From NCBI GenBank assembly GCA_945949525.1, contig CAMFES010000005.1, positions 1 to 52,273 on the forward strand: a stretch of DNA of 52,273 bases, written 5' to 3'. Shown here one piece after another: positions 1 to 7,880 of the stretch. The position numbers and the translations under genes are program-made. This DNA comes from an uncultured Veillonellaceae bacterium (lineage in GTDB: Bacteria; Bacillota; Negativicutes; Selenomonadales; Selenomonadaceae). The notes beneath the pieces were generated by a model that saw only the letters and a list, made by a program, of their open reading frames with translations, was not told the origin of the DNA and did not search any database. The number at the start of each line of letters is the position of its first letter. The stretch's first letter is position 1.

Positions 1-53
1 CTCGCGACCCCCACCTTGGCAAGGTGATGCTCTACCAACTGAGCTATTTCCGC
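1..53 (-). tRNA. tRNA-Gly(GCC), 3' part cut by window edge
   Basis: The sequence is identical base for base to positions 83-135 of the complete neighbouring gene. It contains the 5' acceptor strand, D arm, anticodon arm (loop TTGCCAA, anticodon GCC) and the start of the T arm; the rest lies outside the window. Six bases separate it from the CCA end of the complete copy, so the two form a tandem pair that is probably co-transcribed on the minus strand. Confidence 0.93.
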
Positions 54-59
54 ATAATA

Positions 60-135
60 TGGAGCGGAAAACGAGACTCGAACTCGCGACCCCCACCTTG
101 GCAAGGTGATGCTCTACCAACTGAGCTATTTCCGC
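60..135 (-). tRNA. tRNA-Gly(GCC), CCA encoded
   Basis: Read on the minus strand the gene folds into a full cloverleaf. The 7-bp acceptor stem is GCGGAAA/TTTCCGC, the D arm starts GCTCAGTTGG, the anticodon loop is TTGCCAA (GCC, glycine), and the T arm contains TTCGAGT. The discriminator is T (position 63) and CCA is encoded at 62-60. It is 76 nt long including CCA. Confidence 0.96.
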
Positions 136-230
136 ATATTTCCTATGTCTTTCAGCGCTCTGCGCGACTGACAAGGAATATAATACTACTTTCCCCCATC
201 CATGTCAACACTTTTTTATAAATTTTTCTA

Positions 231-276
231 AAAAAATAAAAAAAATGGAAGAAGCCTTTTACAGCGGCCTCTTCCA
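231..276 (-). terminator. Rho-independent terminator after copA
   Basis: On the minus strand the hairpin GGAAGAGGCC / GGCTTCTTCC (275-266 with 256-247, one G-U pair, 9-nt loop) is followed by a run of T broken by few other bases. It lies about 40 bases past the copA stop codon and points the same way. Confidence 0.85.
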
Positions 277-318
277 CCCTACATATACACCTCTAATCAG
301 CACGCAAATCGCTGACAA

Positions 319-519
319 TCACACCAGCTCATAACCTGCTTCGGCAATCACCGTCTTAAATTCTGCCAAAGAAATGTCCCTGTCAGCTTCTACAATGGCA
401 GTCTTATTTTCCAAATCCACCTCCACAGAAGCCACGCCATCCATTTTGCTCAGCGCATCATGCACATGCTTCTGGCAATGCATGCACATCATTCCTTCAA
501 TCCTCAGCTCTTTTTTCAT
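319..519 (-). other. possible internal translation start giving free CopZ
   Basis: Inside copA and in frame, an ATG at 519 is preceded on the minus strand by a purine-rich GGAAAGGA (537-530), 10 bases upstream. The product would be a 66-residue protein starting MKKELRIEGMMCMHC, the size and shape of a stand-alone copper chaperone. The sequence shows the site; actual initiation here is an inference. The alternative is that this is the relic of a copZ gene fused to copA after loss of a stop codon. Confidence 0.45.
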
Positions 520-3051
520 CACAAAATCATCCTTTCCAGCTCTGCAGTCACACCTGCATTTATTTTCATCTGCTTCAGCAGCTTTATCTGCTTCGGCAGC
601 TTTATTAGCTTTATTATCTTTATTAGCTCTATTAGCTTCATCAGCCATCGACAAAATGCGCACTCCGCCAGCAGGCTCCCCGCTGCTTTCGGCCCCCTCA
701 AAGGCAGCCTCGGAAAATCTGAACCGCTTCAGCCGCAGGGCATTCAGCACCACGCACAGGCTGCTCATGCTCATAGCCGCTGCCCCAATCATCGGGGACA
801 GCTTCAATCCGAAAGCAGGGTAAAACACCCCTGCCGCCAAAGGAATGCCAATAACATTATAGAAAAAAGCCCAAAACAGATTTTCCTTGATATTCCTAAT
901 CACCGCCCGGCTCAGGGCAATCATGTCAGCAATCTGCCGCAAATCGCTGCCCACCAGCACCACATCCGCACTTTCCATGGCAATATCCGTACCTGCCCCC
1001 ACGGCAATTCCCACGTCAGCCCGCACCAGTGCCGGAGCATCATTTATGCCATCACCTGCCATTGCCACCACGCGCCCCTTGTCCTGCTGCTCACGAACCA
1101 GCCGTTCCTTATCCTGGGGCAGCACACCGGCAAATACCCGATCTATGCCTGCCCGCCTAGCCACCGCCTGCGCCGTTAGCCGGTTGTCGCCGGTAATCAT
1201 TACCACATCCATGCCGGAGCTTCTCAAAAGCTCCACAGCCTGTCGGCTGGAGCCTTTCTCCCTGTCAGCCACGGCAAAAATCCCCAGAAGGCAATTCTCA
1301 CCAGCCGCCAGCAGGACGGTTTTTCCCTCACCGGATAGCGCATCCATGCGGTATCTGTACGCCGATACATCAAAACCGCGGTTCTTCATGTACTCCTCAT
1401 TGCCCACAAAAAACCGCTCATTTCCCAACACAGCAGAAATGCCCATGCCGGGTTCATTGGCAAAATTCTCAAAGTGGAGCAGCTCTATCCCCTGTTCCTC
1501 GGCCAATGCCACTATGGCCTGCCCCAGCGGGTGCTGGCTTGCCTGCTCCACAGAAGCCGCCTTCTGCAAAAGCTCCCGAAAATCACCCTGGCACAGCACA
1601 TCCGTCACCCTTGGACTGCCATTGGTTATTGTCCCGGTCTTGTCCAGCATGACGGTATCAATTCCCCTGGCCCGTTCCAGAATTTCCCCGGACTTAATCA
1701 GGATGCCCCGCTCTGCCCCCTTGCCGGTTCCCGTCATAATCGCCACCGGCGTCGCCAGCCCCAGCGCACACGGACAGGAAATCACCAGCACGGAAATCGC
1801 CGCCGAAAAAGCAAATTCCACGCCGTACCCCAGCATCAGCCAGACAATGCCGGTCACAAGGGCAATACCGATAACAATCGGCACAAAAACCCCGGAAATC
1901 CTGTCCGCCAGCTTGGCAATAGGCGCCTTGGTGGCACCGGCCTCATCCACCAGCCGTATAATCTGGCTGATGGCGGAATCAGCTCCCACCTTTTCCGCCC
2001 GGAAGCGTATATAGCCGTCCAGATTGATAGAAGCGGAAATCACCCTGTCCCCCGCCTTTTTCTGCACGGGCAGGGACTCACCGGTAATCGCCGACTCGTC
2101 CAGGCTGGCACTTCCCTCAATCACTACACCATCAGCGGCAATACTGCCCCCCGGCCTCACAATCACCTCATCCCCCGGCACCAGCTCATCGGCTGCAATC
2201 TCCACCTCGCTGCCATCACGCACCACAAGGGCAGTTCTGGGCACCAGCCCCATCAGCCGCCTCAGCGCCTCCCCCGTGCTGCTCTTGGCACGGGCCTCCA
2301 GATATTTGCCCACCGTAATCAGCGTCACAATCATACCTGCCGACTCGAAATAAAGGCTTTCACTGTAGGCCTCCACCAGCTCCCAGTCACCGTGCCCCAT
2401 GCCCCAGCTCATGCGGAAAATGGCAAATACGCCAAAAACCGCCGATGCAGCGGCACCTATGCCCACCAGGCTGTCCATGTTTGGCGAGCCCCTGAAAAGG
2501 CTGCGGAAGCCATTGACAAAATACCTGCGGTTCAGTGCCAGAATCGGCACACTCAGCAAAAGCTGGGCAAATGCCGAAGTCACAGCATTTTCCCTGCCAT
2601 GAAAAACCTCCCTGAAGCCATCCCAGGGCACCAGTCCAAACCACTCTGCCAGCATGTGGTGCATGGCTATATACATCAGCGGCACCAAAAAAGCAGCCGA
2701 CCAGACCAGACGTCTTCTCAGCCCGGAAGCTTCCCTGCCCAGGGCATTCCCCAGGCTGTTGTCCGTATCGCTTCCCATGCCTTTTCTCGAAGCCTCCACG
2801 CCGTTACCGCCTGTCCCTCTGCCATTTCCTTCACCGGCATCTGCCAAAGCGGCCCCATAGCCTGCCCTTTCCACCGCCGCCACAATCTCTTCCGCAGTCA
2901 GCAGCTTTTCATCATATTCTATCTGCATGCTGCCGGTCAGAAGATTCACCACGGCATTTTTGCAGCCCGGCAGTCCGTCCACCGCCTTCTGTACCCTGGC
3001 GGAGCAGGCGGAACAGGTCATGCCGCTGACCACATATTTTTCCTTTTTCAT
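319..3051 (-). CDS. copA: Cu(+)-exporting P1B-type ATPase with a C-terminal CopZ-like domain
   Basis: This inner-membrane pump expels Cu(I) at the cost of ATP. Domains in order: an N-terminal heavy-metal-associated domain (GMTCSAC, residues ~10-16), a membrane block, the actuator loop with TGES, the metal-binding transmembrane CPC motif (SCPCALG, ~426), the phosphorylation motif DKTGT (~467), the nucleotide-binding HP (SQHPLG) and GDGINDAP. After the last helices comes an Ala/Asn/Lys/Glu-rich linker of imperfect repeats and then a second metal-binding domain of 66 residues (GMMCMHC), which resembles the free chaperone CopZ. The start at 3051 is chosen because GAGG lies 5 bases upstream; an in-frame ATG at 3075 has no ribosome-binding site and overlaps a palindrome. 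At 910 residues it is longer than usual for the family because of the linker and extra domain. Copper specificity is inferred from CPC. Confidence 0.93.
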   Translation of the reverse strand: MKKEKYVVSGMTCSACSARVQKAVDGLPGCKNAVVNLLTGSMQIEYDEKLLTAEEIVAAVERAGYGAALADAGEGNGRGTGGNGVEASRKGMGSDTDNSLGNALGREASGLRRRLVWSAAFLVPLMYIAMHHMLAEWFGLVPWDGFREVFHGRENAVTSAFAQLLLSVPILALNRRYFVNGFRSLFRGSPNMDSLVGIGAAASAVFGVFAIFRMSWGMGHGDWELVEAYSESLYFESAGMIVTLITVGKYLEARAKSSTGEALRRLMGLVPRTALVVRDGSEVEIAADELVPGDEVIVRPGGSIAADGVVIEGSASLDESAITGESLPVQKKAGDRVISASINLDGYIRFRAEKVGADSAISQIIRLVDEAGATKAPIAKLADRISGVFVPIVIGIALVTGIVWLMLGYGVEFAFSAAISVLVISCPCALGLATPVAIMTGTGKGAERGILIKSGEILERARGIDTVMLDKTGTITNGSPRVTDVLCQGDFRELLQKAASVEQASQHPLGQAIVALAEEQGIELLHFENFANEPGMGISAVLGNERFFVGNEEYMKNRGFDVSAYRYRMDALSGEGKTVLLAAGENCLLGIFAVADREKGSSRQAVELLRSSGMDVVMITGDNRLTAQAVARRAGIDRVFAGVLPQDKERLVREQQDKGRVVAMAGDGINDAPALVRADVGIAVGAGTDIAMESADVVLVGSDLRQIADMIALSRAVIRNIKENLFWAFFYNVIGIPLAAGVFYPAFGLKLSPMIGAAAMSMSSLCVVLNALRLKRFRFSEAAFEGAESSGEPAGGVRILSMADEANRANKDNKANKAAEADKAAEADENKCRCDCRAGKDDFVMKKELRIEGMMCMHCQKHVHDALSKMDGVASVEVDLENKTAIVEADRDISLAEFKTVIAEAGYELV

Positions 3052-3069
3052 AATAACCTCACACAAACC

Positions 3070-3097
3070 GTACATAATATGTACATCACTTTGTCAA
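3070..3097 (-). promoter_or_regulatory. copA control region: palindrome and -35-like element
   Basis: A perfect 7+1+7 inverted repeat, GTACATAATATGTAC (3070-3084), sits 18 bases upstream of the copA start. It contains TACA...TGTA half-sites like the CopY 'cop box', but with a 5-base instead of a 2-base spacer. On the minus strand a TTGACA (3097-3092) precedes it, so a bound repressor would cover the -10 region. No copY or csoR gene is in the window, so the regulator is unknown. Confidence 0.5.
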
Positions 3098-3342
3098 ATT
3101 CTGAAAACAATTATCGTTATTACTATATTACCAAAAAGCGACGCTGTCAATACGGAAGCCATATTCACGCCTTACAACCCTATGCCTGCCACCACGGCAC
3201 CCTAAAACATAATTTCCTGTACTGCAAATTAAAATGTTGCTTATTTACACGTTTGATATTAAAATAGGTAATAGAACAAAGTTCTTTCCAAATATTCAAA
3301 CAATAAAACATAAAATATCATGGATTAATGGAGCGTAACATC

Positions 3343-4260
3343 ATGGATTTCTTACTAAAACTAATAAAAAAAGTATTCTCCCTTGTGGCCCATACCGCCC
3401 TGACCATAGCAGGATCTTTCGTCATGCTGGTCAGTCTGGGCGGCTTCCTCACGGGGGAGATTCTGGGCGGTAGCATCGTACTGGCCATCGGCCTTATCAT
3501 GACAGCCATCGGCACCCGCAGCCTCTGGTATCCAAAATACAAGGAAAATCAGGCCGAAAAGAAGCAGCTGCAAAACATCCAAAGCACCTCTCTCGAAAAT
3601 GACTCCGCACAGCCTGTCAACGACTTTGCCCAGGACAGCTATCAGAAAGCAGTCAATGACTTCAACGCACTGAACGGTATTATCCGCCAGCTACAAGATC
3701 AGGAGCTGACTGAGCAGCTAAAGAAAATGCAAGGGATTGCCTTGCAAATGATAAACTATATGAAAAGTCATCCCGGCAAAATCGGAATGGCAGACCAGTT
3801 TATCAACTACTATCAGGACAGGGCCGTGTCCCTGTCAAAGCAGTTTCTGGAATTTGAGCAGATGGGGCTGAACACGCCGGAAATTGCTAAAATCAAGACA
3901 AAGACAAAACGCACCCTGGAATCCTTTGACGAAGCCTACGAGGCCCAGTTCAGCCGCATGCTGACCGACAAGATGCTAGAGGTGGAGTCGGAGCTGAAGG
4001 TAGCTGAGCAGATTATGTCTGATGCCGGCATTCAAAACACCTCTGAAACGCCTAGAAAAGCTGCAGCCAGAACAAATGCCGGAGGGCATGACACAGCGGA
4101 TACACAGGCCGCATACAGCAGGGAACTTCCAGACATCACGCTGGAAAACAATCCCTTCAGCATTGACCGCCCCTTTGACATCGGCGAGCCTGTCGATGAA
4201 TATCCCTGTAGCAACAGAAAAAAAAGAAACAGCCGACCAAGAGGACGCTTCCAAAAATAA
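3343..4260 (+). CDS. XpaC-like membrane protein
   Basis: This is a 305-residue protein with two hydrophobic segments near the N-terminus (residues ~9-60) followed by a long, charged, mostly helical cytoplasmic part. This layout, and its position directly upstream of a TelA homologue, match the XpaC ('5-bromo-4-chloroindolyl phosphate hydrolysis') family, which pairs with TelA/YaaN in Bacillus. Its biochemical role is not established. The start at 3343 has GGAG 9 bases upstream (3330-3333); the ATG at 3328 lacks a good site. The C-terminal ~90 residues are low-complexity and end in a basic RKKRNSRPRGR stretch. It probably forms a two-gene operon with the next gene (27-base gap). Confidence 0.7.
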   Translation: MDFLLKLIKKVFSLVAHTALTIAGSFVMLVSLGGFLTGEILGGSIVLAIGLIMTAIGTRSLWYPKYKENQAEKKQLQNIQSTSLENDSAQPVNDFAQDSYQKAVNDFNALNGIIRQLQDQELTEQLKKMQGIALQMINYMKSHPGKIGMADQFINYYQDRAVSLSKQFLEFEQMGLNTPEIAKIKTKTKRTLESFDEAYEAQFSRMLTDKMLEVESELKVAEQIMSDAGIQNTSETPRKAAARTNAGGHDTADTQAAYSRELPDITLENNPFSIDRPFDIGEPVDEYPCSNRKKRNSRPRGRFQK

Positions 4261-4287
4261 AATCACCAACAGGAAAGGATGAATATT

Positions 4288-5439
4288 ATGTCAGAAATTA
4301 ATCTCGATGATCTGCTGAAAGCAAAAGCACAGGAAAATACTGCAGCTGCCGCCCCTGTGGCAGTCATCGACCAGCAGCAGGAAATAATGCAGGTAACACA
4401 GCAGACAGAGGCCCTGACACCGGCAGAGCGCCAGCAGGTTGATGAAATCAAAGCAAAAATTGACCTGACCAATTCCGGCTATGCCCTGCAGTTCGGCTCC
4501 GGTGCCCAGAAGAATATGGCGGATTTCTCCGACAGCCTGCTGTCCCAGGTACGCACCAAGGACAGCGGACAGGTAGGCGAGCTGCTGACGGAGCTTTCGG
4601 GGAAAATCAACGAATTCAGCCGCAAGGAATCCGACAGCTTTGTCAAAAAGCTGCCCCTTATCGGCTCGCTGGTCAGCAAGGGGGAAAACCTGATTTCCTC
4701 CTACGAAAAGCTCTCCACAAAGGTTGAAAAAATCCAGTCAGAGCTGGAGAAGTCCAAAACCACCATGCTGAAGGACATAACCCTCTTTGACGCCCTCTAC
4801 CAGAAAAATCTTGAATACTTCAAGCATCTGGAGCTTTATATCCGCGCCGGTGAGGAAAAGCTGCAGGAAATGCGCACCACGGTGCTGCCAAAGCTCCGGG
4901 CCGATGCCGCCGCCTCCAGCAATCCTATGGCCGGACAGGTAGTCAGCGACTTTGAGAGCAACGTTGACCGCTTTGAAAAAAAGGTACATGACCTGAAAAT
5001 CAGCAAGACCATCGCCATACAGACCGCCCCGCAGCTCAGGCTCATCCAGAACAACGACAAGATTCTGGTAGAGCGGGTGCAGAGCGCCATCTACAACGCC
5101 ATTCCCCTGTGGAAGAACCAGATTGTCATCGCTCTGGGCCTCACCCGTCAGCAGAATGTCCTGCAAATGCAGCGTGCCGTTTCTGACACCACCAACGAGC
5201 TTTTGAAGCGCAACGCAGAAATGCTGAAAATCAATTCCATCGAAACTGCCAAGGAAAACAACCGCAGCATTGTGGACATTGATACCGTGAAAAAGGTCAA
5301 CGATGACCTGATATCCACCATTGAGGAAACGCTGAAGATTCAGCAGGAGGGACGTCAGGCGCGCCAGATCGCCGAGCAGGAGCTTTTGCAGATAGAGAAC
5401 CGCCTGAAGGAAACCCTGCTGGCCAACATCAACCGTTGA
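4288..5439 (+). CDS. TelA-family toxic-anion-resistance protein
   Basis: A 383-residue soluble, almost entirely helical protein matching the TelA family (tellurite and other toxic-anion resistance, also linked to cell-envelope stress). Recognisable stretches are the N-terminal 'LTPAERQQVDEIKAKID', the central 'PLIGSLVSKGENLISSYEKL' and the C-terminal 'AIYNAIPLWKNQIVIALGL', which are typical of the family. The start at 4288 is set by AGGAAAGG nine bases upstream; the ATG at 4279 overlaps that site. It lies downstream of the XpaC-like gene and is followed by a strong terminator. The family role is known only from resistance phenotypes, so the substrate is open. Confidence 0.88.
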   Translation: MSEINLDDLLKAKAQENTAAAAPVAVIDQQQEIMQVTQQTEALTPAERQQVDEIKAKIDLTNSGYALQFGSGAQKNMADFSDSLLSQVRTKDSGQVGELLTELSGKINEFSRKESDSFVKKLPLIGSLVSKGENLISSYEKLSTKVEKIQSELEKSKTTMLKDITLFDALYQKNLEYFKHLELYIRAGEEKLQEMRTTVLPKLRADAAASSNPMAGQVVSDFESNVDRFEKKVHDLKISKTIAIQTAPQLRLIQNNDKILVERVQSAIYNAIPLWKNQIVIALGLTRQQNVLQMQRAVSDTTNELLKRNAEMLKINSIETAKENNRSIVDIDTVKKVNDDLISTIEETLKIQQEGRQARQIAEQELLQIENRLKETLLANINR

Positions 5440-5487
5440 CCCCCTGCCAGTCCCATCAATCATCAGAAATACCATAAACAGCAAAAA

Positions 5488-5518
5488 CCCCCTGCCGCAA
5501 GACAGGGGGAAATTTTTT
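5488..5518 (+). terminator. Rho-independent terminator after telA
   Basis: A perfect 7-bp stem CCCCCTG / CAGGGGG with an 8-nt loop (5488-5509) is followed by AAATTTTTT. It lies 48 bases past the TelA stop codon and immediately before the end of the opposite-strand tRNA-Thr. Confidence 0.9.
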
Positions 5519-5519
5519 A

Positions 5520-5595
5520 TGGAGCTGGTAGCCAGAATCGAACTGGCGACCTTCGGGTTACGAATCCGATGCACTACCGACTGTGCTATACCAGC
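5520..5595 (-). tRNA. tRNA-Thr(CGT), CCA encoded
   Basis: On the minus strand the acceptor stem is GCTGGTA/TACCAGC and the D arm is GCAC..GTGC. The anticodon loop is TTCGTAA (anticodon CGT, reading ACG threonine) and the T arm is CCAGTTCGATTCTGG. Discriminator T is followed by encoded CCA (5522-5520). The anticodon stem has one A-C mismatch next to the loop. Confidence 0.93.
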
Positions 5596-5708
5596 ATATC
5601 AAAATCAAAAACGCACGCACAAGGCGAAAAAAACACACTGACCTGAAAATCAGCACATTGCTTATTATAAAGCCTAACCATGAAATATGTCAATACAGAA
5701 AATGACAA

Positions 5709-5737
5709 TTAACGAAATTACAGAAATATGATATAAT
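5709..5737 (+). promoter_or_regulatory. sigma-70-type promoter, probably for the TauE/SafE gene
   Basis: A TTAACG (5709-5714) lies 17 bases before TATAAT (5732-5737), which has an extended -10 TG one base upstream (5729-5730). The leader to the next start codon would be about 170 bases. It includes AAGGGAGG at ~5767-5774 with no start codon nearby, and a GGAGG...CCCTCC hairpin. Confidence 0.6.
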
Positions 5738-5845
5738 GGCAGAGCTGAATTTATACAACAAATCGAAGGGAGGAAGTCGCGCCCTCCTGCCGCATATACA
5801 AGCCTGATATACAAGCCTGACATGAAATGCACATATACAGCACGC

Positions 5846-5893
5846 AGGTACAAGCAGATACAAGCAAGTACAATCAAGTATAAGCAGGCAGGC
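5846..5893 (+). repeat. degenerate 10-bp tandem repeat in a leader
   Basis: About four units of the form GTACAAGCAG (GTACAAGCAG, ATACAAGCAA, GTACAATCAA, GTATAAGCAG) run directly up to the region before the permease start. Two further 'ATACAAGCCTGA' copies lie at ~5798-5821. The array may affect leader structure; no function is evident. Confidence 0.6.
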
Positions 5894-5913
5894 AGATGGC
5901 GTGATGATAGCTG

Positions 5914-6672
5914 ATGATTTTTCTTGCCATGCTTCTTTTGGGCATAATTATAGGCTTTGTGGGAGCAGGAGGTGCAGGCGTAACCATTGCCCTGCTGGTG
6001 GTTGGCTTTGACGTGCCGATGCATGCTGCTCTGGCGGTGGCCCTTGCCTCCATGATATTTACCACCCTGTCGGGAGCCTACAGCCATTTCAGGGAGGGCG
6101 AGGTGGTAGTCAAGACCGGAGCCGTACTGGGCATTGGCGGCATGCTTGGTTCCTTTGCCGGGGCCAACGTATCCCTCATGCTGGATGAGGAGCTGGTACG
6201 CTACATGACCAGCTACATCATGCTGCTTTCCGCCGTACTGCTCTACCTCAAGGTATATCAGTCCGACTGGCTGAATTCCCTCTTTCACTTTCCTGACCAC
6301 CTGCTGGAAGGGAAAAAGCTCTACACCTACGGCCTGCTGGCCGGTACTGTCAACGGCTTCATCTCCGGTGCCTTCGGCATAGGAGCCGCCGCCTTTATCC
6401 AGCTGACACTGCTGATTATTTTCGGCGTGCCGCTGATACAGGCCATCGGCACCTGCATGATGGTCATCCTGCCTATTTCCGTAGCAGGAGGCCTCGGCTA
6501 TCTCCTGCAGGGGCAGCTGGACTTCAGCATCTTCCTGCAGACCCTGGCAGGGCAGTTCATCGGCGCGTATCTGGGTGCCAAGCTCACCCACCTGTCCCCC
6601 CGCCCCATTCTCAAATTCTCTATTGTTGCCATGAGTACCGCCGGAGGCGTAGTCCTGCTGTTCGGCAAGTAA
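5914..6672 (+). CDS. TauE/SafE-family (DUF81) membrane permease
   Basis: A 252-residue integral membrane protein with about eight hydrophobic segments. The N-terminal GFVGAGGAGVT and the central NGFISGAFGIGAAAF are the two related half-repeats typical of TauE/SafE proteins, which are thought to export sulfite, sulfoacetate or other organosulfur anions. The substrate cannot be read from sequence. An in-frame TAG at 5908 limits the start to ATG 5914 (or CTG 5911). The ribosome-binding site is weak, which with the long leader hints at translational control. It is monocistronic: tRNA-Thr lies upstream on the other strand and a terminator follows. Confidence 0.87.
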   Translation: MIFLAMLLLGIIIGFVGAGGAGVTIALLVVGFDVPMHAALAVALASMIFTTLSGAYSHFREGEVVVKTGAVLGIGGMLGSFAGANVSLMLDEELVRYMTSYIMLLSAVLLYLKVYQSDWLNSLFHFPDHLLEGKKLYTYGLLAGTVNGFISGAFGIGAAAFIQLTLLIIFGVPLIQAIGTCMMVILPISVAGGLGYLLQGQLDFSIFLQTLAGQFIGAYLGAKLTHLSPRPILKFSIVAMSTAGGVVLLFGK

Positions 6673-6681
6673 GCAAAGCAA

Positions 6682-6729
6682 AAGCTGCCCCATGTATCTG
6701 AAGCACAGATACACACGGCAGCTTTTTTT
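6682..6729. terminator. bidirectional terminator
   Basis: The stem AAGCTGCC / GGCAGCTT (6682-6689 with 6717-6724) encloses a second perfect stem GTATCTG / CAGATAC. The plus strand continues with seven T. On the minus strand the stem is followed by TTTTGC, so it can also serve the convergent gene ending at 6743. Confidence 0.88.
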
Positions 6730-6742
6730 GCGTTATTTTTTA

Positions 6743-7768
6743 TCATGCATTGCCACAGGCCCTATTGCACAGGTCCACCAGCTGCCATTTATTTTCCAGC
6801 TCATGCCCCTCAACAAAGGCCTTGATAGAGCCAATCAGCGCAGCAGCATCTTCAAAATCGCCAGCAATTACGGCATTTCCAGTATTTCCAGTATTTTCAT
6901 CACCAGCCGATGATTTTTCCAGATATCTCTGCAAATAAGCCTGCAAAAGCTCTCCTGTGCGCTTGTATTTTGACAGTCCGGCCACAGGCTCATCCTGCAA
7001 GGCGTAGCCAATCAGGGTACCAGCAAGCCCTGTCCATGCCGCTCCCTCCGATGCCTGCAGCAAATCCGCCAGCTTCGTCCGCTTGATAACTGTAATGGCC
7101 GAATACTCCGGCATGATTTCATTCTGCCATCCCTCATGCAGCAGCCAGTCACGCATTTCCTGATTTTCCGGCTTCAGCATGCTGACAGCATGAATCCTGC
7201 CCCACCCCTTCAGCTTTTTTGCCAGCTGAAAATACATCCTGTTGGCATCCTCATAAGCCCCCAGGGCAAACAGGCAGAACAGCGTCAGCTCCTCGCAGGC
7301 CGCCAAGGTCAAAAGAATTTCCTTCAGCTCCTCATCCAGCTCCCTGTCCAGCACCTCAAGAAGCGTCAGGGCAAACTTTACAGACTCAATATCACGGCTC
7401 TTTAAAAGCAAAGTCATGGCAAACTGCCCCAGCCTGTCAGGGGCCAGCTCCCCGGCATGCTCATAGGCCCATTCCTGCACCTTGTCCATAACGGGCAGCA
7501 TGACAATCCCTTGGGCAAAATACGTAATCAGGGCGTTGGCTCCATCCTCAAAACGACCATCAGAAGCCAGCTTCAAGGCCTGCTCCAGCATTGTAATATC
7601 CGTATTGCCGGCAGGCCCCATATAATACCTGATTGTGCCATCAATAGCGCCGTCGGCAAACTGCCGCCCATCCTGCAGCCTTTCCCGCAGCACAAAGCCC
7701 TCCGGCATGATCCCCTCAGCCGTCATGGCCTCTTTAATGTGCTCGTAAATAGATTTCTCTTCCGCCAT
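6743..7768 (-). CDS. uncharacterised helical protein
   Basis: This 341-residue soluble protein is not one I recognise. It has no signal peptide and no membrane segment. The body is predicted to be helical with repeated Leu/Ala-rich segments (for example LLEVLDRELDEELKEILLTLAACEELTLFCLF), suggestive of a tetratricopeptide- or HEAT-like repeat fold; this is an impression, not a match. The start at 7768 is chosen because GGAGAGGG lies 8 bases upstream; the in-frame GTG at 7786 overlaps that motif. It is a single gene convergent with the TauE/SafE gene. Confidence 0.8.
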   Translation of the reverse strand: MAEEKSIYEHIKEAMTAEGIMPEGFVLRERLQDGRQFADGAIDGTIRYYMGPAGNTDITMLEQALKLASDGRFEDGANALITYFAQGIVMLPVMDKVQEWAYEHAGELAPDRLGQFAMTLLLKSRDIESVKFALTLLEVLDRELDEELKEILLTLAACEELTLFCLFALGAYEDANRMYFQLAKKLKGWGRIHAVSMLKPENQEMRDWLLHEGWQNEIMPEYSAITVIKRTKLADLLQASEGAAWTGLAGTLIGYALQDEPVAGLSKYKRTGELLQAYLQRYLEKSSAGDENTGNTGNAVIAGDFEDAAALIGSIKAFVEGHELENKWQLVDLCNRACGNA

Positions 7769-7819
7769 TTTCAAAACCCTCTCCACTAAATTTTTCCGTC
7801 ATTCCCCCAGGAACAACAT

Positions 7820-7850
7820 AAGCGGCACAGCCATCATGACCGTACCGCTT
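7820..7850. repeat. inverted repeat between two minus-strand genes
   Basis: AAGCGGCAC / GTACCGCTT (7820-7828 with 7842-7850, one G-U pair) forms a 9-bp stem. It lies just past the stop of the amino-acid permease on the minus strand, so it may end that transcript, but no T-run follows. Confidence 0.55.
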
Positions 7851-7880
7851 ATATTATACACTATTACATAGCGTTAGACA

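Noticed and set aside
3103-3130. Fur-box-like AT-rich sequence upstream of copA
   Set aside because: It contains ATTATCGTTATT-like pieces but does not form the 19-bp Fur palindrome; the palindrome at 3070-3084 is the better candidate operator.
1474-3267. 597-residue plus-strand open frame opposite copA
   Set aside because: Antisense to the ATPase core motifs, with no start signal.
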